DNA of 64,000 nucleotides, taken from positions 558,001 through 622,000 of the forward strand of contig NZ_JABCNG010000002.1 of assembly GCF_012932495.1 (NCBI RefSeq), in the 5' to 3' direction. Source of the stretch: Novosphingobium sp. SG919. Lineage in GTDB: Bacteria > Pseudomonadota > Alphaproteobacteria > Sphingomonadales > Sphingomonadaceae. Made by a program: the position numbers and the translations under genes. Below the pieces are notes generated by a model. That model did no database searches and was not told where the DNA came from. It worked only from the letters and a program-made list of their open reading frames with translations. Within the stretch, counting starts at the first letter, position 1; every line of letters starts with the position of its first letter. Shown here piece after piece: positions 34,765 to 44,405 of the stretch.

Positions 34765-37377
34765 ATGACCAATGGGGGTTTTCGCGCGGGCCTGTTGCGG
34801 GGCGGGGCCGTGTTCGCTGTACTCGGGGTGGCCCAGGTGGGCGCGGCCCATGCGCAAGGCGCGGGCGCCGTGGCATCGGCGCCGGCGGCCGAAGGCGTTG
34901 ACGAAAGCGGCGCAGGGGCGATCATCGTCACCGGCCTGCGTGGCGGGCCGCAGCGCACGGTGGCGGAAAGCCCGGCACCGATCGACGTTGTCGGGGCCGA
35001 CAAGCTCAAGACCACCGGCGCTGCCGAATTCGGCGAAGCGCTCACGCGCGTGTTGCCCTCGATGAATTTCGCCAGCACGCATGCCGGCATCTTTTCCGTG
35101 GTCCGCCCGGTCAGCAATCGTGGCCTGAGCCCGGCCTATACCCTGGTGCTGGTCAACGGCAAGCGCCGCCACAACAGCGCGTTCATGACCAATACCACCC
35201 AGGATACCAGCGGCGTCAACGCGGTGGACCTGGACATGATCCCGACCAGCGCGATCGGCCGGATCGAAGTGCTCAAGGATTCCGCTGCCGCGCAATATGG
35301 CACCGATGCCATCGCCGGGGTGGTCAACATCCAGCTCGACAGGCGCACCGGCTTTGATGCGACGGCGCAACTGGGCCGGCAATACATCGGCAACGGCGAT
35401 CGCCAGAGCTGGCGCGTGCAGGGCGGCTATGGCGTGAAGCTGGGCGAAGGCGGGTTCCTGCGCCTGTCGGCCGAATATCGCGAGCGTGGCGGCAACTGGT
35501 GGAACCTGCCGGCCACCGACACCAATCTCTACTCGATCCCGTCCAACCGCACCGTGGCCCAGGTGGCTGCCACCAGCGGCCTGTCGGAAGCGCAAGTGCA
35601 GGCCAACATCACCGCGGCCAATGCCCGCAACGCGCAGTGGAACCGCGATGGCGCGCACAACGGCGATCCGCAGGTCAAGGCGTGGAATGCGGGCTGGAAC
35701 GGGGAATTGCCGATCGGCACCGATTGGACGTTCTATTCCTTCGGCACGTTCGGCCATCGTGACGTGCAGATCGGCAACAATTTCCGCCGCCCCAACGGCA
35801 CGGCCGATTTCACCGCGCTGTTCCCCAACGGCTATTACCCGGTCAACAACATCGCCGAAAACGATGTGCAGGTTACGGGCGGGTTCAAGGGCACGCTGGA
35901 CGAATGGCATATCGATGCGTCCAGCAGCTTTGGCCGGAACCGCAGCCGGCAATATTCCAAGCTCTCGATCCGCCCTGCGCTCGGCCCCACCGGACCGACT
36001 TCGTGGGACAGCCTGGCCAATTTCCGCTTCACCGAATGGACTCACAACCTCGACGTGACGCGCGAGGTGGACCTGGGCCTGGCCAAGCCGCTCCAGCTTT
36101 CGTTCGGTGCGGAATACCGGCTCGATCGCTTCCAGACCTTTGCCGGGCAGGAACTGGCGTGGAAGACGGCCAGCTATATCATCAAGCCGGGCGACCAGCA
36201 GTATGACTGGAACGTGGGCCTGGCCGCCTCGCCGGTGGTGCAGGGCGCGATCGTGCTTTCCCCGGCCGACGAGGCCGATGCCAAGCGCCGCGTCTATGCC
36301 GGCTATGTCGATCTGGCGTTCTATCCGGTGCAGGATGTCTATGTGGGCCTGGCGGTGCGCGCCGAGCACTATAGCGACGGGTCGGGCAGCCCGGTGGGCG
36401 TCAAGTTCAATTCGCGCTGGGATGTCAGCCCGGTCTTTGCCCTGCGCGGCACGGTCGGCACCGGGTTTCGCGCGCCTTCGCTCACCCAATCGGCCTATGC
36501 CCAGACCGATGGCCGCACCGCGCTGGTGCTCAACCCCGCCACTGGCCTGACCGAAGCCGTGCCGACCGTGGCCAAGCTGGTCACGCCGGATTCGAAGCTG
36601 GGCGGGCTGCTCGGGGCCAAGCATCTCAAGGCCGAGCGCAGCTGGAACGCCGGGCTGGGCTTCGTGGTCAACCCCGGCCATGGCTTCAACCTCACGGTCG
36701 ATGGCTATTACATCAAGATCAAGGACCGGATCGAGCGCACCGGGCGGCTCTATGGCAGCGGCATCACCGCGATCCTCAATGCCAACGGCCTTTCCGGCGT
36801 GGAGCAGGTGGAATACTTCTTCAACGCGGCCGACACCTCGACCTGGGGGCTCGATGCGGTGGCGCAGTGGCACCATGGCCTGGGCACCTGGGGTGATGTG
36901 GATCTGAGCGCCGCGTTCAACTACAACAAGACGCATATCGATCGCCTGCCCACCGTCCCCTCGCAACTGTTCGGGGCAGGCGGGGCATCGCTGCTGGGCG
37001 CCGGTTCCGCCTTTTTCGGCGGGGACAAGCAGGGCGAACTGACCGTGATCAACCCCACCACCAAACTGGTGCTCAACGGCAGCTGGACGCGGGGCCGCCT
37101 GGGCCTTGCGGCCACGGTCAGCCGCTATGGCAGCTATGTGCAGCGCACCGCCGCCGGCGACGATCGCCGCTTTGCCGACAAGTGGATTACCGATGCCAGC
37201 GTCAGCTATCGCCTGACCAGCTTTGCCACGGCGCAGGTCGGTGCCACCAACCTGTTCAACGTGCGCCCCGAAACCAATGGTCCGGGCAGCCCGCAGACGG
37301 GCCAGGGCTATTACGGGCCTTCTCCGTTCAACCCCGATGGCGGCCACTATTATGGGCGAATTTCCGTTGCGTTCTGA
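34765..37377 (+). CDS. TonB-dependent receptor 1
   Basis: An 870-residue outer-membrane receptor. The signal peptide (LRGGAVFAVLGVAQVGAAHA) is followed by a short linker and a TonB box-like GAIIVTG, the plug (about 60-190: RGLSPAYTLVLVNGKRRH, IEVLKDSAAAQYGTDAIAGVVN) and a 22-strand-type barrel ending in HYYGRISVAF. It closely resembles receptor 2 (41771) in the plug. Its end overlaps the start of a substrate-binding protein by 26 bases, so both should handle the same solute. The island context suggests an organosulfur compound. Confidence 0.9.
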   Translation: MTNGGFRAGLLRGGAVFAVLGVAQVGAAHAQGAGAVASAPAAEGVDESGAGAIIVTGLRGGPQRTVAESPAPIDVVGADKLKTTGAAEFGEALTRVLPSMNFASTHAGIFSVVRPVSNRGLSPAYTLVLVNGKRRHNSAFMTNTTQDTSGVNAVDLDMIPTSAIGRIEVLKDSAAAQYGTDAIAGVVNIQLDRRTGFDATAQLGRQYIGNGDRQSWRVQGGYGVKLGEGGFLRLSAEYRERGGNWWNLPATDTNLYSIPSNRTVAQVAATSGLSEAQVQANITAANARNAQWNRDGAHNGDPQVKAWNAGWNGELPIGTDWTFYSFGTFGHRDVQIGNNFRRPNGTADFTALFPNGYYPVNNIAENDVQVTGGFKGTLDEWHIDASSSFGRNRSRQYSKLSIRPALGPTGPTSWDSLANFRFTEWTHNLDVTREVDLGLAKPLQLSFGAEYRLDRFQTFAGQELAWKTASYIIKPGDQQYDWNVGLAASPVVQGAIVLSPADEADAKRRVYAGYVDLAFYPVQDVYVGLAVRAEHYSDGSGSPVGVKFNSRWDVSPVFALRGTVGTGFRAPSLTQSAYAQTDGRTALVLNPATGLTEAVPTVAKLVTPDSKLGGLLGAKHLKAERSWNAGLGFVVNPGHGFNLTVDGYYIKIKDRIERTGRLYGSGITAILNANGLSGVEQVEYFFNAADTSTWGLDAVAQWHHGLGTWGDVDLSAAFNYNKTHIDRLPTVPSQLFGAGGASLLGAGSAFFGGDKQGELTVINPTTKLVLNGSWTRGRLGLAATVSRYGSYVQRTAAGDDRRFADKWITDASVSYRLTSFATAQVGATNLFNVRPETNGPGSPQTGQGYYGPSPFNPDGGHYYGRISVAF

Positions 37378-38329
37378 TCGGCGCGGGTTCCTTGCCGGCG
37401 CGGCGGCCAGCCTGGCCGTGGTGCCGGCGCTGGCCGCCTGCGGACACCGGCAGGCCGGCACCGCCCTGGTGCTGGGCGATCAGGTCCATCTGCTCCAGGC
37501 CAAGCTGGAAGCGGCGGGCGCGCTTGATGGCGTGCCCTACCGCTACACCTGGGCCAGCTTCCCCGGCGCGGCGCCCTTGCTCGAAGCGCTCAACGCCGGC
37601 GCGGTCGATACCGCCATCGCCGGAGACCTGCCGGTCGTGCTGGCCGCGGCGGCCGGCTGCCGGCTCAAGATCGTGGCGGTCAGCCAGTCCGCGCCCGAAA
37701 GCATGGGCATCATCGTGCCGCGCGGTTCGGCGATCAAGGACGTGGCCGATCTTGCCGGGCGGCAGGTCATCGTGTCGAGCGCCCGGGGCAGCATTTCGCA
37801 TTACCTGCTGCTCGAAGCGCTGCGCGAGGCGGACGTGCCGGTCGAGCGGGTGAAGATCGGCTTTATGCTGCCGACCGAGGCCAGCGCGGCCTTTGCCAGC
37901 GGGCAGATTGCCGCCTGGGCCACGTTCGGCCTGTTCCAGGCGCGGGCCGAGGCGGCCGGCGCGCGCGTGCTGCGCGACGGGCGCGGCATCGGGCCGGGCT
38001 ATACCCTGATCACGGCGACGGAGGCTGCCCTGGCCGATCCGGCAAAGCGCGGTGCGATCGGCGACGTGCTGGCCCGCCTGCGCCGCGCCAATGCCTGGGC
38101 GCGCGCGCATGCAGAGGACTATGCCCATGTCTATGCCCGGCAGACCGGCGTGGACCTGGCGCTGGCCCGCACGCTGGTGGCGCGCGAGCGGCCCGGCCTT
38201 GCCCCGCCCGACGATGCTTTCCTCAGCGCGGTGCAGCGCGCGGCCGATCGCTTTGCCGAATACGGCATGCTGCCCCGCCGCGTCCACCTGCCCGACTATT
38301 GCGATTTCACCTTGCTGCCGCCGGCGTGA
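37352..38329 (+). CDS. ABC substrate-binding lipoprotein 1 (SsuA/TauA-like)
   Basis: A 325-residue binding protein. The N-terminus has a Tat-like SDRRGFLAG and a lipobox ALAAC, so it is probably a lipoprotein. AGDLPVVLAAAAGCRLKIVAV and VSSARGSISHYLLLEALREA resemble the SsuA/TauA (NMT1) family for sulfonates. ATG 37352 lies within the end of TonB receptor 1. No permease or ATPase gene is adjacent, so it must borrow SsuBC (59012-60621) or another core. Confidence 0.82.
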   Translation: MGEFPLRSDRRGFLAGAAASLAVVPALAACGHRQAGTALVLGDQVHLLQAKLEAAGALDGVPYRYTWASFPGAAPLLEALNAGAVDTAIAGDLPVVLAAAAGCRLKIVAVSQSAPESMGIIVPRGSAIKDVADLAGRQVIVSSARGSISHYLLLEALREADVPVERVKIGFMLPTEASAAFASGQIAAWATFGLFQARAEAAGARVLRDGRGIGPGYTLITATEAALADPAKRGAIGDVLARLRRANAWARAHAEDYAHVYARQTGVDLALARTLVARERPGLAPPDDAFLSAVQRAADRFAEYGMLPRRVHLPDYCDFTLLPPA

Positions 38330-38350
38330 GGCTTGAGCGGGTTCAATCGC

Positions 38351-38372
38351 CCTATCAGCAATGCTCGTTATC
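38351..38372 (+). promoter_or_regulatory. Candidate sulfur-island operator, site B
   Basis: CCTATCAGCAATGCTCGTTA at 38351 matches the shared element (CAATGCTC core, CCTAT left flank). It lies 50 bases before the first flavin monooxygenase gene. The right flank is degenerate. Confidence 0.4.
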
Positions 38373-38422
38373 CCCCACGCCCAGCCTGACCGTAGACTGT
38401 GCGCCAACAGGAGGTCCATTTC

Positions 38423-39760
38423 ATGTCAGAGCCCCGCCAATTGCATCTGGGCGCCATTCTCGAAGGCGTCGGCACCGATCAGCATTCCTGGCGCGATCCC
38501 GCCGTTCCGGCTGACGCCAGCATCAGCATCGACTGGTATGTGGAGCAGGCGCGCCTGGCCGAGGCGGCCAAGTTCGACCTCGTGTTCATTGTCGACAGCC
38601 CGTTCATCACGCCCGATACGGCGCCGCATTTCCTCAACCGGCTCGAGCCGCTCACGCTCCTGTCCGCCCTGGCGCTGGCTACCAGCCGCATCGGCCTGGT
38701 CGGCACGCTGACCACGTCCTATTGGGAACCCTACAACGTTGCCCGCCAGTTCGGCTCGCTCGATCATATCAGCAAGGGCCGCGCGGGCTGGAATGTGGTG
38801 ACCACCGGCCTCGAAGGGGCTGCGGGCAATTATGGCCGCGATGCGCATTTCCCCCATGCCGAACGCTATGCCCGCGCGCGCGAATTCGTCGATGTGGTCC
38901 AGGGCCTGTGGGACAGCTATGATGACGATGCCTTCGTCGCCGACAAGGCCAGCGGCGTGTTCCTGGACAAGGCCAAGCAGCACCGGCTTGACCACAAGGG
39001 CGATTTCTTTTCGGTCTCCGGCCCGCTGGCGCTGAGCCGCTCGCCCCAGGGCCAGGCCGTGATCTTCCAGGCCGGTGACAGCAACGAAGGCCGCAACCTG
39101 GGTGCCGCGATCGCCGATGGCACGTTCACCGTGGCGGCCGATATTGCCACGGGCCAGGCCTATTACGCCGATCTCAAGGCGCGCGCGGCCGCCCTTGGCC
39201 GCAATCCCGAACACATCAAGGTCCTGCCCGGCCTATCGCCGATCCTGGCCGATACCGACGAGGAAGCCCAGGCCATTGCCCGCGCACAGGAAGAAGCGCT
39301 CGATTTCAACAAGCTGCTGGTGCAATTGGGCCGCGCGTTCAACTATCACGATTTTTCGCAATACGATCCCGATGCGCCGTTCCCCGATGTCTCGGGCCTT
39401 TCGCTCAACAGCTACAAGGGCCATGCCGAACGGATCGTGGCGACCGCGCGCGCCGAAGGGCTGACGCTGCGTGCCACGGCCTGGCGCTTTGGCCAGTGGC
39501 GCAGCAGCTTCGTCGGCTCGCCCGAAACCATCGCGGACGAGATCGAGCGCTGGTTCGTGGGCCGCGCCGCCGATGGCTTCAACTTGCGCGTCACGCGGCC
39601 GGGTGAATTTGCCCTGTTCCGCGAACGCGTGGTGCCGATCCTGCAGAAGCGCGGCCTGTTCCGCACCGACTATGCCGGGCAGACCCTGCGCGAGCATCTC
39701 GGCGTGCCGGTTCCCGCCCATCGCCATGGCGCGCAGCTCCTGGCCGAAGCCGCCGAATGA
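38423..39760 (+). CDS. Flavin-dependent monooxygenase of the NtaA/DszA type (1)
   Basis: A 445-residue LLM-class (luciferase-like) flavin monooxygenase of the NtaA/SnaA/DszA/DmoA group. [59 protein letters not shown] and PVIFQAGDSNEGR are characteristic. It uses FMNH2 from a separate reductase and O2, and several relatives cleave C-S bonds. ATG 38423 follows AGGAGG. A flavoprotein/ferredoxin pair follows immediately and could supply electrons. Residues DFF and SLSGP are typical of a sulfur-linked subgroup, but the substrate cannot be named. Confidence 0.88.
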   Translation: MSEPRQLHLGAILEGVGTDQHSWRDPAVPADASISIDWYVEQARLAEAAKFDLVFIVDSPFITPDTAPHFLNRLEPLTLLSALALATSRIGLVGTLTTSYWEPYNVARQFGSLDHISKGRAGWNVVTTGLEGAAGNYGRDAHFPHAERYARAREFVDVVQGLWDSYDDDAFVADKASGVFLDKAKQHRLDHKGDFFSVSGPLALSRSPQGQAVIFQAGDSNEGRNLGAAIADGTFTVAADIATGQAYYADLKARAAALGRNPEHIKVLPGLSPILADTDEEAQAIARAQEEALDFNKLLVQLGRAFNYHDFSQYDPDAPFPDVSGLSLNSYKGHAERIVATARAEGLTLRATAWRFGQWRSSFVGSPETIADEIERWFVGRAADGFNLRVTRPGEFALFRERVVPILQKRGLFRTDYAGQTLREHLGVPVPAHRHGAQLLAEAAE

Positions 39761-41346
39761 GCACGGCGCCGCTGACGCTGCGCGCCGATGTCCTGGTGAT
39801 CGGCGGTGGCATGGCGGCAGCCTGGGCGGCGCTGGCCGCCGCCGAAGCGGGCGCGGCGGTGATCGTGGTGGACAAAGGCGCCATGGGCACCAGCGGCGTG
39901 ACGGCCACGGGCGGGCCGGGCCACTGGTTCGTGCCGCCCGAAGGCCGCGCCGCCGCGCTGGAGCGACAAGTGGCGCGCACGCAGGGCCTGGCCGAGGCGG
40001 CGTGGATGGAACGGGTGATGGACCTGACCTGGCGCCACCTGCCTACGATCGCCCCGTGGTATCCATTCGGCAGCGACGGGCAAGGCGGGCGCTATATCCA
40101 GGGCGTGCGCGGGCCGGAATACATGCGCGCGTTGCGCCGCATGTGCGTGGGCGCGGGCATTGCCGTGCTGGATCATCATCCCGCGCTCGAACTGCTGGCC
40201 GATGGCGACGGCGCCGTGGTTGGTGCGCGCGGCCTGGCCCTGGGCAGTGGGGAGGACTGGGAAATCCGCGCCGGCGCCACCATCCTGGCGACCGGCGGTT
40301 GTGCGTTCCGCTCTGGCCTGATCGGCAGCCACACCCAGACCGGCGATGGGCTGCTGATGGCGGCGGAAGCCGGCGCCTTGCTCTCGGGCATGGAATTTTC
40401 GATATCCTGGTCGCTCTCGCCGGCCTGGGCCTCCACCCGCACGCTGCCGTTCACCGCCGCGCGCTTTTTCCGCGAGGATGGCAGCGAACTGGCGATCCCC
40501 TCGCTCAAGGCCGGGCATGCGCATTACCAGGCGCTGGGCGCCGCGTTGCTGCAAGGGACCGTCCTGGCCGATCTTTCCGCCGCGCCGGCCGGGCTGCCGG
40601 CGGTCTTGCGGCAGATCCAGCCGCTGACCGTGGCCGCGTTCGAGCGGCGCGGCATCGATCTGTTCCGCCAGCGCTTTCCAGTCCGCCTGTTTGGCGAAGG
40701 GACCATTCGCGGCACGGGCGGCATTGCGCTCGCCGATGCCGATTGCGGCACCGGGGTGCCGGGCCTCTATGCCGCAGGAGACGCGGCCACGCGCGAACTG
40801 GTGGCTGGCGCGATCAGCGGCGGCGGCGCGGTCAATTCCGCCTGGGCGCTCGCCTCGGGCCGGATCGCCGGCGCGGCGGCGGCGCACTATGGCGCGGCCA
40901 AGGGCGGTCGTGCCGGCCCGGCGCGCGCCTTGGGCAAGGCCGGCCTGCGCCCTCGTGGCAGCGCCAGGCCGGTTGCCACGGCGCCACTGCAACAGACGAT
41001 CGAGCACGCCATCCACGGGCTCGATCGTGCGCTGTGGCGCCGTGCTTCCACCTTGGCGGCATCGCTGCACGAACTCGATGAAGCGTGGCGCGCAGTGGCC
41101 GACCATGGCCTTGCTGCCGACCCTCGCGGCCGCGTGGAACTGCGCGCGACGGCGGCGATGGCCGCGACGGCGCGATGGTGCACGGCGGCGGCGGCGGAAC
41201 GACGCGAGACGCGCGGCATTGCCGTGCGCACCGATCTGCCCGCCACCGATCCCGCCCAGGCGCGGCGCCTGCTGGTCGGTGGACTGGACAAGGTGTGGAC
41301 CCGGCCGGCAGCGCCCGCCCTGCGCGGGTTGGAGGCGGTGCTGTGA
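39757..41346 (+). CDS. FAD flavoprotein, APS-reductase/fumarate-reductase-like
   Basis: A 529-residue FAD protein. The N-terminal VLVIGGGMAAAWAALAAAEAG and late YAAGDAATRELVAGAISGGGAVNSAWAL are hallmarks of the succinate dehydrogenase/fumarate reductase/AprA superfamily. ATILATGGCAFRSG and TQTGDGLLMAAEAGA follow the same pattern. It overlaps the monooxygenase stop by four bases and the ferredoxin start by four, so it works with both. It is shorter than true AprA. It could pass electrons to the monooxygenase or act on a sulfur intermediate; both are inference. Confidence 0.8.
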   Translation: MSTAPLTLRADVLVIGGGMAAAWAALAAAEAGAAVIVVDKGAMGTSGVTATGGPGHWFVPPEGRAAALERQVARTQGLAEAAWMERVMDLTWRHLPTIAPWYPFGSDGQGGRYIQGVRGPEYMRALRRMCVGAGIAVLDHHPALELLADGDGAVVGARGLALGSGEDWEIRAGATILATGGCAFRSGLIGSHTQTGDGLLMAAEAGALLSGMEFSISWSLSPAWASTRTLPFTAARFFREDGSELAIPSLKAGHAHYQALGAALLQGTVLADLSAAPAGLPAVLRQIQPLTVAAFERRGIDLFRQRFPVRLFGEGTIRGTGGIALADADCGTGVPGLYAAGDAATRELVAGAISGGGAVNSAWALASGRIAGAAAAHYGAAKGGRAGPARALGKAGLRPRGSARPVATAPLQQTIEHAIHGLDRALWRRASTLAASLHELDEAWRAVADHGLAADPRGRVELRATAAMAATARWCTAAAAERRETRGIAVRTDLPATDPAQARRLLVGGLDKVWTRPAAPALRGLEAVL

Positions 41347-41723
41347 TCGCCGCTCTGCTTGCCGAACGCTGCACCGGCTGCAACGCCTGCGTGGAGCAGT
41401 GCCCGACGCGCGTGTTCGAGCCCGGTGGGCCCGGCGGCGTGCCGGTGATCGCCGCGCCCGATGCCTGCCAGACCTGCTATCTGTGCGAACTGGCCTGCCC
41501 GGTCGATGCACTTTGGGTCAATCCCGATGCACACGACGCCACCGCGCCCCCGCTTGCCGATCTGCTCGCCTCGGGCCAAGTGGGCCGGGTGAAGCGCGAT
41601 CATGGCTGGGATGCGCCGCTCGATGCCGGCCAGCTCGATGCCTATCGCCTGCTTGGCCCGCTGCTGGGCGAAGGGGTGGAGATTGCCGACCGGCACTACC
41701 ACCGCTTGATCGCCGCACGTTGA
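41343..41723 (+). CDS. 2[4Fe-4S] ferredoxin-like subunit (AprB-like)
   Basis: A 126-residue ferredoxin from GTG 41343, which overlaps the preceding stop (GTGA). CTGCNACVEQCP and CQTCYLCELACP are two complete four-cysteine clusters. The first starts at residue 10 and the C-terminal half (about 70-126) is not Fe-S. AprB of APS reductase has a similar make-up. It presumably partners the FAD protein just upstream. Confidence 0.85.
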   Translation: MIAALLAERCTGCNACVEQCPTRVFEPGGPGGVPVIAAPDACQTCYLCELACPVDALWVNPDAHDATAPPLADLLASGQVGRVKRDHGWDAPLDAGQLDAYRLLGPLLGEGVEIADRHYHRLIAAR

Positions 41724-41730
41724 CCCTGCC

Positions 41731-41763
41731 GCGCGCCGCCACCCCAGCGGGATGGCGGCGCGC
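41731..41763. terminator. Strong bidirectional hairpin
   Basis: GCGCGCCGCCA (41731-41741) pairs perfectly with TGGCGGCGCGC (41753-41763). The inner CCC/GGG extends the stem. It lies between the convergent ferredoxin and TonB receptor 2 genes. No T-run is visible, but the position fits a shared terminator. Confidence 0.65.
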
Positions 41764-41770
41764 GCATGGC

Positions 41771-44269
41771 TCAGAACGTCACGCCCACGCGCGTGTAATA
41801 GAACCCGCCCGAAAGCCCGAACGGGGCAAAGTTGCCATAGGCGCCCGAACCATCGGAAGCGACGATGCCGTTGCGATCGGGGTAGACATCGAACAGGTTG
41901 TTGGCCCCCACCGACCAGGTGACTTTGTCTGAAAGCTTGTAGCCCAGTTCCAGATCGGCCACCCATTTGGCGCCAAAGGTGCGGTCGCTCGCCGCCACGG
42001 TGCTGCTTTCGGTATATTCGCCATAGCGCGTCGCGCGCACCAGCGCGGTCAGGCGGTCAAGGCTCCAGTTGGCCGACAGCACCACTTTGCTCTTGGGCAC
42101 GGCCACCAGCAGGTCCTGCTGCACCTGCCGCCCGAAGAGCACCACGTTGAGCGAGGATAGCTGGCTGGGATTGGCGATCACATGCAGGATCTTGGTGTCG
42201 AAATAGCTCCACGCTGCATTCAGGCGCACGGTGCCAAGGTTGCCGGTGTGCAGGCTGTATTCGCCCACCACGTCCACCCCGCGCGTGCGCGTGTCGATCG
42301 CGTTGGTGAAGAACTGCGCACTGTCCACCCCGGTCACGCCATTGGCGACCAGGATCGCCTTGATCGCGCTGCCGCCGTTGGCGGCGGTGCCGAGGAAGTC
42401 GGTCTTGACGATGCGATCGTCGATGCGGATCTGATAGCCGTCCACCGTCAGGCGCACGGGCCCGCGTTCAAACGTGATGCCGGCGGTAAAACTCAAGGAC
42501 TTTTCGGGCTTGAGCGGCTGCGCCCCCAGCGCGCGGGCAGCGGCCGAATCCACCGGCAGGAATTTCGAGGTAGTCAGCACGCGTTCGTTGCCGACCACCG
42601 TGGCGGTGTTCTGCGTGGTGGAAAAGGCCGTCTGCGCCAGCGACGGGGCGCGGAAGCCGGTATTGACCCCGCCGCGCAGCGCCAGGCCGCGCGCCAGCTC
42701 AAGCCGCGTGCTGAACTTACCCGATGCGGTGTTGCCGGCGCTGTCGGAATAGTGCTCGAACCGCCCGGCGAGCCCCACGAACCAGGCCGGGGTCAGCTTG
42801 GTGGACACGTCCACATAAGCGGCGACGTTGTTGCGTGAAACCTGCGTGGCATCGGCCGGCGAAGTGCCGGTGAACGAGACGAGGCCGGGCGAGGGCGAAA
42901 GCCCGCCATAGAGATTGCCGAACGGCGTGCCGTCCTTGGGCACGACATAGCCGCCGTCGCGATAGCTGTCGGGCTCGCCGGCGCGGCTGGCGAACTGTTC
43001 GAAGCGGTGCTCGATGCCCACGGCCAGGTTCAGCTTGTCGGCCAGGCCCACGTCCAGCCCGCGCGAGAGATCGAGGTTGTTGACCCACAGCGTCTGGACT
43101 TGGCGGCCCATGTAAAAGCTGGTCTTGCTGGTCGGCCCGATCGAGGGATTGAGCGTATTTTCCGCCCCCAGCTTCACCGAATCCCGGCCAAAGCTGCTGG
43201 AAAGATCGGCCGCCCAGCCGCCCAGGTCGCTGCGCAGGCCCCAGGTGGTCTGGTAATCCCATTCCCACAGCCGGCGATAGGCCTGGAACCCGGAAGGGTA
43301 GAGCTGCGGCAGCGACCCGATCGAGGTTGCCGGCACATAGGCGCCGCGCGCATCCTTGATGTTGCGATAGCTCAGCGTCGAAAAGCTGTAGAGGCGCGTG
43401 GTGTCCGACAGCGGCAGTTCAGCGTTCACGCTGCTGTTGATGATCTTGTCGCGGTTGGAGCGACCATAGCCGCCCGCGATCACATGGTCGGCGTTCGCTT
43501 CGCGCGGGTCGGGCTGGCCGTTGACCAGCGGATAGATCCGCGCGATCGGATCGGCCGAGCTCTTGGCGCGGTCGTGATACTTGCCCTCCATTGCCACGCG
43601 GACAAAGCCATCGTCGCCCAGGCGCGCGCCATAGGACAGTGTCTGTTGCAACAGCGCGCCGCCCTTTTCATAAAGCTGGCCGGCGGTGGTGGTGAATTCC
43701 CCGCCCTGCGGCGCGTCGTCCAGGATCAGGTTGATCACGCCGGAAATCGCGTCAGACCCATATTGCGCCGCCGCGCCATCGCGCAGCACTTCGATCCGGC
43801 CCACGGCATTGGTCGGGATCAGGTCCACGTCCACCGGGGTGGAGCCGCCCGAAACGCGGCTGAGATTGTTGATCAGCGCGGTGGTGTGGCGGCGCTTGCC
43901 GTTGACCAGCACCAGCAGGTAGTCGCCCGAAAGCCCGCGGATCGAGATCGGCCGCACGCTCGCTGACGTGCCGCCGCCACCCAGCGCCGGCATCGACAGC
44001 GACGGGATGATATTGCCCAGGATTTCCTTAAGGCCGGTGCGCCCGGTCTGCTTGAGATCGGCCGGGGTGATCACGTCGATCGGCACCGGGCTGTCGGCTA
44101 CGGTGCGAGGGCTGCCGCCACGCGTGCCGGTCACCACGATCGCGTTGCCGCCAACCTCGCCCGCGTCGGCATTGCTTTCTGCTGCCGGAGCAGCTGGGCT
44201 TTCTGCCGCCTGCGCTGGCGCTGTGGCCAGCACGCCCACCAGGGCGGTGGAAAGGAGAGTGGATCGCAT
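41771..44269 (-). CDS. TonB-dependent receptor 2
   Basis: An 832-residue receptor from ATG 44269 (GGGGG upstream; ATG 44287 is also possible). The signal peptide MRSTLLSTALVGVLATAPAQA is followed by NAIVVTG (TonB box-like) and a plug with RGLSGDYLLVLVNGKRRH and IEVLRDGAAAQYGSDAISGVIN. The barrel ends in FYYTRVGVTF. It is the same subfamily as receptor 1. Its own promoter region has a perfect GGCCTAT-N11-ATAGGCC repeat. It is separate from the SBP-TauD-monooxygenase unit upstream. Confidence 0.92.
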   Translation of the reverse strand: MRSTLLSTALVGVLATAPAQAAESPAAPAAESNADAGEVGGNAIVVTGTRGGSPRTVADSPVPIDVITPADLKQTGRTGLKEILGNIIPSLSMPALGGGGTSASVRPISIRGLSGDYLLVLVNGKRRHTTALINNLSRVSGGSTPVDVDLIPTNAVGRIEVLRDGAAAQYGSDAISGVINLILDDAPQGGEFTTTAGQLYEKGGALLQQTLSYGARLGDDGFVRVAMEGKYHDRAKSSADPIARIYPLVNGQPDPREANADHVIAGGYGRSNRDKIINSSVNAELPLSDTTRLYSFSTLSYRNIKDARGAYVPATSIGSLPQLYPSGFQAYRRLWEWDYQTTWGLRSDLGGWAADLSSSFGRDSVKLGAENTLNPSIGPTSKTSFYMGRQVQTLWVNNLDLSRGLDVGLADKLNLAVGIEHRFEQFASRAGEPDSYRDGGYVVPKDGTPFGNLYGGLSPSPGLVSFTGTSPADATQVSRNNVAAYVDVSTKLTPAWFVGLAGRFEHYSDSAGNTASGKFSTRLELARGLALRGGVNTGFRAPSLAQTAFSTTQNTATVVGNERVLTTSKFLPVDSAAARALGAQPLKPEKSLSFTAGITFERGPVRLTVDGYQIRIDDRIVKTDFLGTAANGGSAIKAILVANGVTGVDSAQFFTNAIDTRTRGVDVVGEYSLHTGNLGTVRLNAAWSYFDTKILHVIANPSQLSSLNVVLFGRQVQQDLLVAVPKSKVVLSANWSLDRLTALVRATRYGEYTESSTVAASDRTFGAKWVADLELGYKLSDKVTWSVGANNLFDVYPDRNGIVASDGSGAYGNFAPFGLSGGFYYTRVGVTF

Positions 44270-44325
44270 GGAAAAAGCCCCCGTCATATTCGGTTCTGAA
44301 CGTGGGGTTGCCTTGCGGAATTATA

Positions 44326-44380
44326 CTCTATCAATCCAATTGAGTTTGTTTGGTGGCCTATGATGTCTGGCAATAGGCCA
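44326..44380 (-). promoter_or_regulatory. Candidate sulfur-island operator, site C
   Basis: GGCCTAT (44356-44362) and ATAGGCC (44374-44380) form a perfect 7-bp inverted repeat with an 11-base spacer, a LysR-like T-N11-A arrangement. Next to it, toward the gene, is ACTCTATCAATCCAATTGAG (44326-44345), the second element. Site C is 60-110 bases before TonB receptor 2. Confidence 0.5.
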
Positions 44381-44405
44381 AGCGGGATGGGCGTTAAAAA
44401 GTAGT

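Noticed and set aside
34651..37461. A 936-codon minus-strand frame under TonB receptor 1
   Set aside because: Opposite a convincing TonB receptor with plug and barrel; no domain seen.
44326..44352. ACTC...GAGT element before TonB receptor 2 as a terminator
   Set aside because: It is only weakly symmetric, has no T-run and lies upstream of the gene; better treated as the second operator element.
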